Shown here: positions 15,317 through 22,036 of the stretch, piece by piece | Position numbering within the stretch: the stretch's first letter is position 1 | How the letters are laid out: each line of letters begins with the position of its first letter | NCBI GenBank assembly: GCA_023432565.1 | Contig: JAEYUL010000111.1 | Span: forward strand, 1-28,974 | DNA: 28,974 bases | Origin: Actinomycetes bacterium | Lineage (GTDB): Bacteria; Actinomycetota; Actinomycetes; Actinomycetales; Cellulomonadaceae | Direction: 5' to 3' | Translations under genes and position numbers: made by a program | Notes under the pieces: model-generated | What the model was told of the DNA's origin: nothing | What the model saw: the letters and a program-made list of their open reading frames with translations, nothing else | The model's database searches: none

Positions 15317-16044
15317 CGGCCGGGTCCGGCGCTCGGCCCGCCGCCGTCGGCGTGCACCGCGACGGCGAGCGCGACGCGGCGGCCCGCCAGGTGCCCGCAG
15401 TCACCGCGCTCGTCGCCCCCGACGCACCGCTCGACCCCGCGCTCGTCCGGCGGGTCGAGGCGTTGCTCGCCCGCGGCGGGCGCCGAGTGCTGGGGCTCGT
15501 CGGGCCGCCCGGCGCGGGCAAGTCGACGCTCGGGGCGCAGGTGGGCGCCGCGTTCGGCGACCGCGCGGTCGTCGTGCCCATGGACGGTTTCCACCTCGCG
15601 CAGAGCGAGCTCGAGCGGATCGGCCGCGCCGAGCGCAAGGGCGCGCCGGACACGTTCGACGCCGCGGGCTTCGTCGCCCTGCTCGCCCGGCTGCGTCACC
15701 CCCGCGACGGGGAGGTCGTCTACGCGCCGCAGTACCGGCGCGACCTGCGCAACGGCGTGGCCGGCGCGATCGCCGTGCCACCCGACGTGCCGCTCGTCGT
15801 GACAGAGGGCAACTACCTCCTGCTCGACGAGCACGGGTTCGCACCCGTCGCCGCGCTGCTCGACGAGTCGTGGTACCTCGCGCCCGCCGACGAGGTGCGC
15901 CTGGCACGCCTGGTCGCGCGCCACGAGCGGTTCGGCAAGTCACCCGCCGCGGCGCGCGCGTGGTCGTACGGCCCCGACGAGCGCAACGCCGCCGTGATCG
16001 CCGCGACGCGCGGCCGGGCGACGCTCGTCGTGCACCTCGCGTGA
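15313..16044 (+). CDS. Nucleoside/nucleotide kinase-family P-loop protein (PanK/uridine-kinase-like)
   Basis: The protein has 243 residues from an ATG overlapping the nnr stop. After a variable N-terminus of about 55 residues comes Walker A LVGPPGAGKSTL, then VVPMDGFHLAQSELERIG, APDTFDAAGFVALLARL, VYAPQYRRDLRN and VVTEGNYLLLDE, with a C-terminal helical RHERFGKSPAAARAW. This is the phosphoribulokinase/uridine-kinase fold, near the poorly characterised family often annotated as nucleoside/nucleotide kinase or fructose-transport kinase. It differs clearly from the CoaA at 3709-4674 and lacks the pantothenate-binding motifs. The substrate is unknown. It sits between nnr and alr in the same direction. 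Confidence 0.78.
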   Translation: MTAGSGARPAAVGVHRDGERDAAARQVPAVTALVAPDAPLDPALVRRVEALLARGGRRVLGLVGPPGAGKSTLGAQVGAAFGDRAVVVPMDGFHLAQSELERIGRAERKGAPDTFDAAGFVALLARLRHPRDGEVVYAPQYRRDLRNGVAGAIAVPPDVPLVVTEGNYLLLDEHGFAPVAALLDESWYLAPADEVRLARLVARHERFGKSPAAARAWSYGPDERNAAVIAATRGRATLVVHLA

Positions 16045-16097
16045 CCACGCCGGCGACGCGGTGCCCGACTCCTCCCGGCGCGCGGCGTGCGCGGTGC

Positions 16098-16103
16098 GAA
16101 GAT
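16098..16103 (+). promoter_or_regulatory. Candidate -10 of alr (leaderless)
   Basis: GAAGAT is six bases before the alr GTG, and no Shine-Dalgarno sequence is seen. It suggests that alr and the t6A genes have their own start inside the run. Confidence 0.35.
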
Positions 16104-16109
16104 GGGCGC

Positions 16110-17315
16110 GTGAGCTTCCCTGCCCGAGCCGTGGTCGACCTGTCCGCCATCGCGTCCAACGTGCAGGTGCTGCGCGCGCACGCGCCGAACGCCGAGGTGC
16201 TGGCGGTCGTCAAGGCCGACGCCTACGGGCACGGCCTCGTGCCCGCCGCCAGGGCGGCGCTTGCAGGGGGAGCGACGTGGCTCGGGACCGCGCAGATGGA
16301 CGAGGCGATCGCGCTGCGAGCGGCCGGCGTCACGACGCCGCGCATCCTGACCTGGCTGTACGCCCCGGGCGCACCGCTCGCGCGAGCGATCGAGGACGAC
16401 GTCGACGTCGCGGTCACCTCCGCGTCCGCGCTCGTCGAGGTGGCGGCGGCGGCGCGGCTCGTCGGACGCACCGCGCGCGTGCACCTGAAGGTCGACACGG
16501 GCCTCGGCCGCAACGGCCTGACCCCCGCCGACCTGGCCGACGTGCTGCCGGCGGCGTTGCACGCGCAGGCCGAGGGCGCGGTCGCACTCGTCGGGATCTG
16601 GTCGCACCTGGCGTTCGCCGACGAGCCCGACCACCCGACCGTGCGCGCGCAGCACACGGTGTTCGCCGACGCGGTCCGGCTCGTGGAGTCCGCGGGAGCG
16701 CGCCTCGAGGTCCGGCACCTGGCCAACTCCGCGGCGACCCTGACCTCACCGCAGGTGCACTACGACCTGGTGCGCCCCGGAATCGCGGTGTACGGGTTGT
16801 CACCAGTGCCGCAGCTCGGCGGCCCGCAGGACTACGGGCTCGTGCCGGCGATGACGCTCGAGGCCGAGCTCGCGACGGTCAAGCAGGTGCCCGCGGGGCA
16901 CGGCGTCTCCTACGGTCACCAGTACGTGACGCCCGTCGACACGGTGCTCGGAGTCGTGCCGCTCGGGTACGCCGACGGCATCCCCCGGCACGCCTCGGGG
17001 AGTCTGCAGCGCACGGGAGCGCCCGTGCGCGTGGGCGAGCGGACGCTCGGGATCGCCGGGCGCGTCTGCATGGACCAGCTCGTGCTCGACCTCGGGCCCG
17101 ACGCCACCGAGCAGGCGGGCGACCGGGTCGAGCTGTTCGGGAACGGTCTCGACGGCGGCCCGACCGCGCAGGACTGGGCGCTCGCGGCCGGGACCATCTC
17201 GTACGAGGTCGTCACGCGCGTGTCGGGCTCGGTGCCGCGCGAGTACGTGGGGCTCGACCCGCGCACGGGGGCACCGGTCCAGACGGCCGCGGCGCAGACG
17301 GGAGCGGCACGATGA
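16110..17315 (+). CDS. alr: Alanine racemase
   Basis: This 401-residue PLP enzyme interconverts L- and D-alanine for peptidoglycan. The PLP lysine lies in VVKADAYGHG (Lys about 35). Other marks are HLKVDTGLGRNGL, GIWSHLAFADEP, HLANSAATL, YDLVRPGIAVYG, the catalytic tyrosine region GVSYGHQYVTP, PLGYADGIPR and RVCMDQLVLDLG, completing the barrel and the C-terminal beta domain. Length is normal, with a short polar tail of about 20 residues. The GTG at 16110 is chosen because the conserved PARAVVDLSAI begins at once; transcription may be leaderless. The stop overlaps the ATG of tsaE. alr-tsaE-tsaB-rimI is a familiar actinobacterial order. Confidence 0.96.
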   Translation: MSFPARAVVDLSAIASNVQVLRAHAPNAEVLAVVKADAYGHGLVPAARAALAGGATWLGTAQMDEAIALRAAGVTTPRILTWLYAPGAPLARAIEDDVDVAVTSASALVEVAAAARLVGRTARVHLKVDTGLGRNGLTPADLADVLPAALHAQAEGAVALVGIWSHLAFADEPDHPTVRAQHTVFADAVRLVESAGARLEVRHLANSAATLTSPQVHYDLVRPGIAVYGLSPVPQLGGPQDYGLVPAMTLEAELATVKQVPAGHGVSYGHQYVTPVDTVLGVVPLGYADGIPRHASGSLQRTGAPVRVGERTLGIAGRVCMDQLVLDLGPDATEQAGDRVELFGNGLDGGPTAQDWALAAGTISYEVVTRVSGSVPREYVGLDPRTGAPVQTAAAQTGAAR

Positions 17316-17899
17316 GCGAAGGAGCCGACGTGGTCGCCGAGACGGACGTGACCCCTGTGCAGACCGTCGCGGCGAGCCTGCCCGACGCGGAGGCGACCCG
17401 CGCGTTCGGTCGCGCCCTGGCGACGCAGCTGCGCGCCGGTGACCTCGTGATCCTCACCGGTGACCTGGGGGCGGGCAAGACCACGCTCACCCAGGGGATC
17501 GGGGCGGGGCTGCACGTGCGCGGCCAGGTCGCCTCGCCGACGTTCATCATCGCGCGCGAGCACCCGGCGCTGCCGCAGCCCGACGGCACGCGCGGACCCG
17601 ACCTCGTGCACGTCGACGCCTATCGGCTCGGATCGCTGGACGAGGTGGAGGCGCTCGACCTGGAGTCGAGCCTCGAGGACGCCGTGACGGTCGTCGAGTG
17701 GGGCGCGGGGTGGGTCGAGTCGCTCGCGACCGACCGGCTCGAGGTCGCACTCACGCGGCCGCGCGGGGGCGGCGTCGCGGAGCCGGACGACGACGGCGGT
17801 GGCGGCGAGCGCGTCGCGACGGTCCGCGCGGTCGGCCCGCGCTGGGCGGATGTGCCGCTGGCCGACGCACTCGGGGCCGACGCACCCGTGGCAGGCTGA
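17312..17899 (+). CDS. tsaE: tRNA t6A biosynthesis ATPase TsaE
   Basis: This 195-residue P-loop ATPase acts with TsaB and TsaD in N6-threonylcarbamoyladenosine formation at tRNA position 37. Walker A is LTGDLGAGKTTLTQG; further motifs are VASPTFIIAREH, HVDAYRLGS and VVEWGAGW, all canonical for TsaE. N- and C-terminal extensions (about 20 and 40 residues, the latter with an Asp/Gly run) make it slightly longer than the E. coli protein. The ATG overlaps the alr stop; tsaB starts five bases after its own stop. Its partner tsaD is not adjacent but lies 2.9 kb downstream. Confidence 0.95.
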   Translation: MSEGADVVAETDVTPVQTVAASLPDAEATRAFGRALATQLRAGDLVILTGDLGAGKTTLTQGIGAGLHVRGQVASPTFIIAREHPALPQPDGTRGPDLVHVDAYRLGSLDEVEALDLESSLEDAVTVVEWGAGWVESLATDRLEVALTRPRGGGVAEPDDDGGGGERVATVRAVGPRWADVPLADALGADAPVAG

Positions 17900-17904
17900 G
17901 CGTC

Positions 17905-18591
17905 GTGCCTCTGCTCGCTCTCGACACGTCGTCGTCCGTCGCGGTCGCGGTGACCGACGACGACGGCGCTGCGCTCTCCCGCCGCCGCGCCGACCTGCCC
18001 CGCCACCACGCCGAGCTGCTCGCGCCGCTGATCACCCAGGCGCTCGAGGACGCCGGCGTCGCCCGCCGCGCGCTGACCGCCGTGGTCGTCGGCACCGGTC
18101 CGGCGCCGTTCACCGGGCTGCGGGTCGGCCTGGTCACGGCGCGCACGCTCGCGCTGGCGCTCGGGATCGAGGCGCTCGGGGTCCCGAGCCTGGACGCGAT
18201 CGCTGCGGCGGCGCTGCGCCGTGTGCCGACCGGGACACCGCTCGTCGTGGCGAGCGACGCTCGTCGTCGCGAGGTGTACTGGGCGGCGTACCGCCGGGAC
18301 GAGGCGGGCGGGCTCGAGAGCCTCGTCGAGGCCCGGGTGGGCCCGGCGACCGACGTGGCCGACGAGCCTGCCGTCGCGGGCGGATGGGTCGTCGGGGCCG
18401 GTGCGGCGCTGTACCCGCAGGCGTTCGCGGGGCTGACGCGTCTGGACGGCGCCGACGACCTCGACGCGGCCGAGCTCGTCCCGCTCGCGTTGGCGCGTCG
18501 CGCGAGCGGGATCGCGCTGCCGACCGCCCCGCTCTACCTGCGCCGTCCGGACGCGGTGCCGTCGGCCGGCGCCAAGCGCGTGCTCGGATGA
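17905..18591 (+). CDS. tsaB: tRNA t6A biosynthesis protein TsaB
   Basis: This 228-residue member of the ASKHA/actin-like ATPase fold scaffolds TsaD and TsaE in the t6A complex and lacks catalysis of its own. LLALDTSSSVAVAV, RHHAELLAPLI, VVGTGPAPFTGLRVGLVTARTLA and GVPSLDAIA are the expected motifs; the common GPGSFTGLR appears here as GPAPFTGLR. The GTG is five bases after the tsaE stop and the stop overlaps the ATG of rimI, so expression is tightly coupled. Confidence 0.94.
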   Translation: MPLLALDTSSSVAVAVTDDDGAALSRRRADLPRHHAELLAPLITQALEDAGVARRALTAVVVGTGPAPFTGLRVGLVTARTLALALGIEALGVPSLDAIAAAALRRVPTGTPLVVASDARRREVYWAAYRRDEAGGLESLVEARVGPATDVADEPAVAGGWVVGAGAALYPQAFAGLTRLDGADDLDAAELVPLALARRASGIALPTAPLYLRRPDAVPSAGAKRVLG

Positions 18592-19082
18592 CCTCCGCGC
18601 GCGCCACGACTCCCGCGTCGCTGCGGCTGCGCCCGCTGACGCTGGACGACGTGCCCGCGCTCGACGTGCTCGAGAGGCAGCTCTTCGGTGCGGCCGCGTG
18701 GTCGGCGGACTCGCTCGCGCAGGAGATCGTCGGACCTGACCGCTGGTACGTCGGCGCGCAGGTCGACGACGAGCTCGTCGGCTACGCCGGACTGTGGTTC
18801 GACGGCGTCGACGCGCAGGTGATGACCGTCGGGACCGCGCTCGGCCACCAGGGTGCGGGCGTGGGCCGGGCGTTGCTGGAGGCGCTGCTCGCGCGTGCGC
18901 GCGAGCTGGGTGCGGAGTCGGTGCTGCTCGAGGTGCGTGTCGACAACGAGCCCGCGCTGCGCCTGTACGAGAGCGCCGGCTTCGTCACGCTCGGCAGGCG
19001 CCGCGGCTACTACCAGCCGGAGAACAAGGACGCGTGGACGATGCGGCTGGACCTGGCCGCGCACGACGGGACGGGGGAGTGA
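18588..19082 (+). CDS. rimI: Ribosomal-protein-alanine N-acetyltransferase RimI
   Basis: The protein has 164 residues and a GNAT fold. The acetyl-CoA site is GHQGAGVGRALLEALL (Q/RxxGxG/A), followed by LLEVRVDNEPALRLYESAGF and the aromatic RRGYY end that is common in RimI. It N-terminally acetylates proteins such as S18 in model species; the target here is inferred. It overlaps tsaB by four bases, and tsaB-rimI adjacency is widely conserved. The residues before the GNAT core (about 10) are unconserved. Confidence 0.9.
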   Translation: MTSARATTPASLRLRPLTLDDVPALDVLERQLFGAAAWSADSLAQEIVGPDRWYVGAQVDDELVGYAGLWFDGVDAQVMTVGTALGHQGAGVGRALLEALLARARELGAESVLLEVRVDNEPALRLYESAGFVTLGRRRGYYQPENKDAWTMRLDLAAHDGTGE

Positions 19083-19084
19083 CG

Positions 19085-19963
19085 ATGACGGGGACGAGCG
19101 GCCCTCAGGGCCAGGCCGACGAGGTGACGCGCGCGGCGGTGCTGATCGAGGCCGTGGCGCTCGCCGGCGCGCTGGCGAGCGACGAGCCGCCGGTGCTGCT
19201 CGACGTCCGCTGGGCGCTCGGTCGCACCGACGGGCACGAGCAGTACCTCGCGGGGCACCTGCCGTCGGCCGTGTACGTGGACCTCGACACCGAGCTCGCG
19301 GCACCGCCGAGCCCCGAGGCGGGCCGGCACCCGCTGCCGGACGTCGCTGCGCTCGAGGCCGCGGCCCGGCGGTGGGGCGTGCGCGAGGGATCGTCGGTGG
19401 TCGCGTACGACGCGAGCGGAGGGACCTCGGCCGCGCGCGCCTGGTGGCTGCTGCGCTGGGCGGGGGTCGGTGACGTGCGGCTGCTGGACGGCGGCCTCGA
19501 CGCCTGGACCGCGGCGGGGCTCTCGCTCGAGTCGGGGCAGGTCGTCCCCGAGCCGGGCGACGTGGTGCTGCGGCCCGGTGCGCTGCCGACGATCGACGCC
19601 GACGCCGCTGCGTCGTGGGCGCGCGACGGCGCCCTGCTCGACGCGCGGGCCGGCGAGCGCTACGCGGGCGAGGTCGAGCCCGTGGACCCGCGTGCGGGCC
19701 ACATCCCGGGTGCGATCAGCGCGCCCACCGGGCAGAACCTCACCGAGGGCGGCACGTTCCTGCCCGCCGACCGGCTGCGTGAGCGCTTCCGGGCGCTCGG
19801 TGCGGCCGCGGGGGCGCCGGTCGCGGTGTACTGCGGCTCGGGGGTGACGGCAGCGCACGAGGTCGCGGCGCTCGCGTCGATCGGCGTCGAGGCGGCGCTG
19901 TACCCGGGCTCGTGGTCGCAGTGGTCGAACGACGAGAGCCGCCCGGTGGCCACGGGTCGCTGA
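19085..19963 (+). CDS. Sulfurtransferase (two rhodanese domains, SseA-like)
   Basis: The protein has 292 residues. Two rhodanese domains are visible. The first has LLDVRWALG, YLAGHLPSAVYVDLDTELA and ARAWWLLRWAG with no active-site Cys. The second has LLDARAGERYAGEVEPVDPRAGHIPGA and the catalytic loop YCGSGVTAAH (Cys about 250). The loop CGSGVTA is that of 3-mercaptopyruvate/thiosulfate sulfurtransferases. It transfers sulfane sulfur to thiophilic acceptors; the donor is not certain. It begins two bases after the rimI stop and is likely co-transcribed, occupying the place where tsaD often follows rimI. Confidence 0.9.
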   Translation: MTGTSGPQGQADEVTRAAVLIEAVALAGALASDEPPVLLDVRWALGRTDGHEQYLAGHLPSAVYVDLDTELAAPPSPEAGRHPLPDVAALEAAARRWGVREGSSVVAYDASGGTSAARAWWLLRWAGVGDVRLLDGGLDAWTAAGLSLESGQVVPEPGDVVLRPGALPTIDADAAASWARDGALLDARAGERYAGEVEPVDPRAGHIPGAISAPTGQNLTEGGTFLPADRLRERFRALGAAAGAPVAVYCGSGVTAAHEVAALASIGVEAALYPGSWSQWSNDESRPVATGR

Positions 19964-20009
19964 CCCGCGTGCTCTCGGCCGGTGGCGGTCGGCGGACGCG
20001 TCGCGTCGG

Positions 20010-20651
20010 TCAGGCGGTGGCCGCGACGTCCGTCCAGCCGAGCCGGGCGGCGCGGGGGTGCGGCGTGCCGACCCCGTCGCGGTGCCCGACGAGCACGACG
20101 AGCTGGGACTGCCAGCCGGAGTCGGCGAGGAGCTCGGCGTCGATGCCGGTGGTGTCGACGCCACCGATCGGGCCGACGTCCAGGCCCGTCGCGCGCAGGG
20201 CGGTGATCAGGTAGCCGGTCTGGATGAGCGTGTTGGTGCGTGCCATGGCGGCCCGCTGCTCGGGCTGGCCCTCGAGGGCGTCCACGAGCGCGGCGCGGTG
20301 GGGCGCGAGCACCGGCAGGTGCCGGTGGAAGTGGGGGTCGGCGGCGACGACGAGCGCGACCGGTGCAGCCAGGATGCGCTCGCGGTTCGCCTCGGCGGCG
20401 TGCGCCGCGAGGCGGGCGCGGGCCGGCGCCGAACGGACGACGAGCAGCCGCAGGGGAGTCGTGTTCATGGCCGTCGGTCCCCACTTGAGCAGGTCGTAGG
20501 CGGCCGCGAGCTCGTGGTCGTGCACGGGTTCGTCGGTGAAGGCACCGACGCTGCGGGCGCCGCGGAACAGCAGGTCGGCGACCTCGTCGGCGATCGCGTA
20601 GGGCGGCGTCGGGAAGTCGAGGGCGTCGATCGTCGAGCTCGGTGTGGTCAT
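20010..20651 (-). CDS. Nitroreductase-family protein, RutE/malonic-semialdehyde-reductase-like
   Basis: The protein has 213 residues from the ATG at 20651. FRGARSVGAFTDEPV and YDLLKWGPTAMNTTPLRLLVV are the FMN-binding N-terminal motifs of the RutE branch of nitroreductases. NTLIQTGYLITALRATGLDVGPIGGVD carries the second FMN contact region. These enzymes reduce malonic semialdehyde or nitro compounds with NAD(P)H; which one applies here is unknown. It is the only minus-strand gene in the 13.8-28.9 kb region and separates tsaD from its partners. A TTCAAC direct repeat sits just before the ATG and may be an operator. Confidence 0.85.
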   Translation of the reverse strand: MTTPSSTIDALDFPTPPYAIADEVADLLFRGARSVGAFTDEPVHDHELAAAYDLLKWGPTAMNTTPLRLLVVRSAPARARLAAHAAEANRERILAAPVALVVAADPHFHRHLPVLAPHRAALVDALEGQPEQRAAMARTNTLIQTGYLITALRATGLDVGPIGGVDTTGIDAELLADSGWQSQLVVLVGHRDGVGTPHPRAARLGWTDVAATA

Positions 20652-20656
20652 AGATG

Positions 20657-20669
20657 GTTGAATGTTGAA
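20657..20669 (-). promoter_or_regulatory. Direct repeat TTCAAC-A-TTCAAC before the nitroreductase
   Basis: On the minus strand TTCAAC occurs twice with one base between, ending five bases before the ATG and overlapping a -10-like CAACAT. The AT-rich repeat stands out in this GC-rich DNA, and its position fits a repressor site, possibly MarR-like (inference). Confidence 0.35.
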
Positions 20670-20731
20670 GCACGTGCAGCGATTCCTCGTCGTGCCATGA
20701 CGATCGTCACACCGTGCCGCCCGCCTGGCGC

Positions 20732-20785
20732 GGGGCGCGCTGCGCGGGGACCTACAGCGGGGCGCGCTCCGCGGGGACCTACAGT
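20732..20785 (+). repeat. Two tandem 27-base copies carrying the tsaD -10 box
   Basis: Copies 20732-20758 and 20759-20785 match at 25 of 27 positions. Both end in CCTACAG; only copy 2 ends in T, completing TACAGT. The duplication therefore duplicates the promoter core directly in front of tsaD. Confidence 0.93.
20780..20785 (+). promoter_or_regulatory. -10 box of tsaD (leaderless)
   Basis: TACAGT is seven bases before the ATG; no Shine-Dalgarno sequence is present. Confidence 0.6.
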
Positions 20786-20792
20786 GGTCGCC

Positions 20793-21839
20793 ATGCCTGT
20801 CCGCGAGCCGCTGGTCCTGGGGATCGAGACGTCCTGCGACGAGACCGGGGTCGCCCTCGTGCGGGGGTACGACCTCCTGGTCGACGCCGTCGCCTCCTCC
20901 GTCGACGAGCACGCACGGTTCGGCGGGATCATCCCCGAGATCGCCTCGCGCGCCCACCTCGAGGCGATGGTCCCGACGATCGAGCGCGCGCTGGCGACCG
21001 CCGAGGTCACGCTCGACGACGTGGACGCGATCGCCGTGACCGCGGGGCCTGGTCTCGTCGGCCCGCTCACGGTCGGCGCGGCGGCCGCCAAGTCGCTCGC
21101 GATCGGTCTCGACAAGCCGCTGTACGGCGTGAACCACGTGATCGGCCACGCCGTCGTCGACGAGCTCGTCGACGGGCCGTTCCCCGAGCGGGTCATGGCA
21201 CTCGTCGTGTCCGGCGGCCACTCCTCGCTGCTGCTGATCGACGACACGGTGAACGTCACCGAGCTCGGCTCGACGCTCGACGACGCCGCCGGCGAGGCGT
21301 TCGACAAGGTGGGCCGGCTCCTCGGCCTGCCCTACCCGGGAGGGCCGCACATCGACCGGCTCGCACGCGAGGGCAACCCGCAGGCCATCCGTTTCCCGCG
21401 CGGCCTGACGGCCGCCAAGGACCAGGCCGAGCACGCGACCAACTTCTCGTTCTCCGGCCTCAAGACGGCCGTCGCGCGCTGGGTCGAGGCGCGCCAGGAC
21501 GCAGGCGAGGAGCTCCCGCTCGCTGATGTGTCGGCGTCCTTCGCGGAAGCCGTCGCCGACGTGCTGACGGCCAAGACGATCGCCGCGTGCCGGGCGAACG
21601 GCGTCCGCACGCTCGTCGTCGGTGGCGGCTTCTCCGCCAACTCCCAGCTGCGGGACATGGCCGCGGCGCGCTGCGCGGAGGCGGGCATCGAGCTGCGTAT
21701 CCCGCCGATCCGCTTCTGCACCGACAACGGCGCGATGATCGCCGCGCTCGGCTCGGCCGTGGTGCGCCGCGGGATGCGTCCGTCGGCGCTCGACATCCCG
21801 GTCGACTCCTCGATGCCGCTCACGCAGGTCCTCGTCTAG
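20793..21839 (+). CDS. tsaD: tRNA N6-adenosine threonylcarbamoyltransferase TsaD
   Basis: This 348-residue enzyme transfers the threonylcarbamoyl group to A37 of ANN-decoding tRNAs. LGIETSCDETGVALV opens the ASKHA fold; the metal-binding pair lies in GVNHVIGH. Further marks are ALVVSGGHSSLLLI, STLDDAAGEAFDKVGRLLGLPYPGGP, FSFSGLKTAV, LVVGGGFSANSQLR and the CTDNGAMIAALG motif with its metal-binding Asp. Length is normal. The ATG has TACAGT seven bases before it and is probably leaderless. Unlike tsaE and tsaB it stands alone, behind a minus-strand gene and a duplicated promoter segment. Essentiality is known for the family. Confidence 0.96.
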   Translation: MPVREPLVLGIETSCDETGVALVRGYDLLVDAVASSVDEHARFGGIIPEIASRAHLEAMVPTIERALATAEVTLDDVDAIAVTAGPGLVGPLTVGAAAAKSLAIGLDKPLYGVNHVIGHAVVDELVDGPFPERVMALVVSGGHSSLLLIDDTVNVTELGSTLDDAAGEAFDKVGRLLGLPYPGGPHIDRLAREGNPQAIRFPRGLTAAKDQAEHATNFSFSGLKTAVARWVEARQDAGEELPLADVSASFAEAVADVLTAKTIAACRANGVRTLVVGGGFSANSQLRDMAAARCAEAGIELRIPPIRFCTDNGAMIAALGSAVVRRGMRPSALDIPVDSSMPLTQVLV

Positions 21840-22036
21840 ACCGTCCACCTCGCACGTCGCTCGGAGCGTGCGCGGCCGCAGCGCCGGGCGCGGGCGCGCA
21901 GTTAGGTCGGAAGTCACGCGCGAAGCGGGGGTTCGCTTCCTAACGTGGCGATGGGCGCGACGTGGTGCTCCCACGATGCGCGGCGCGCGAGCAACGGGGC
22001 TCGAACGCCGTCGTCCCGGCGACGAGGAGGCGCGAC
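21840..22036 (+). promoter_or_regulatory. Leader region of the hydrogenase gene
   Basis: These 197 bases contain an inverted repeat GTTAGG (21901-21906) with CCTAAC (21939-21944), enclosing GCGAA/TTCGC arms. A TAACGT box (21941-21946) overlaps the right arm, so a factor bound there could govern access to the promoter. The predicted leader is about 80 bases. No Rex-like or FNR-like palindrome was recognised. A short imperfect hairpin after tsaD (near 21850-21869) may be its terminator. Confidence 0.4.
22025..22030 (+). promoter_or_regulatory. Shine-Dalgarno sequence fixing the hydA start
   Basis: AGGAGG six bases before GTG 22037. This selects that GTG over the in-frame codon at 21962, whose extra 25 residues are unrelated to the ferredoxin domain. 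Confidence 0.85.

Noticed and set aside
15313..16044. Second pantothenate kinase
   Set aside because: Shares the P-loop and MDGFH, but lacks the CoaA motifs YSHLTYD and EGLNVLQ; left as kinase of unknown substrate.
21962..22036. Upstream alternative start of hydA
   Set aside because: AGGAGG stands six bases before GTG 22037, and the extra 25 residues are unrelated to the ferredoxin domain.
21840..22036. Rex- or FNR-type operator before hydA
   Set aside because: No TTGTGAA..TTCACAA-like or TTGAT..ATCAA-like palindrome could be found.
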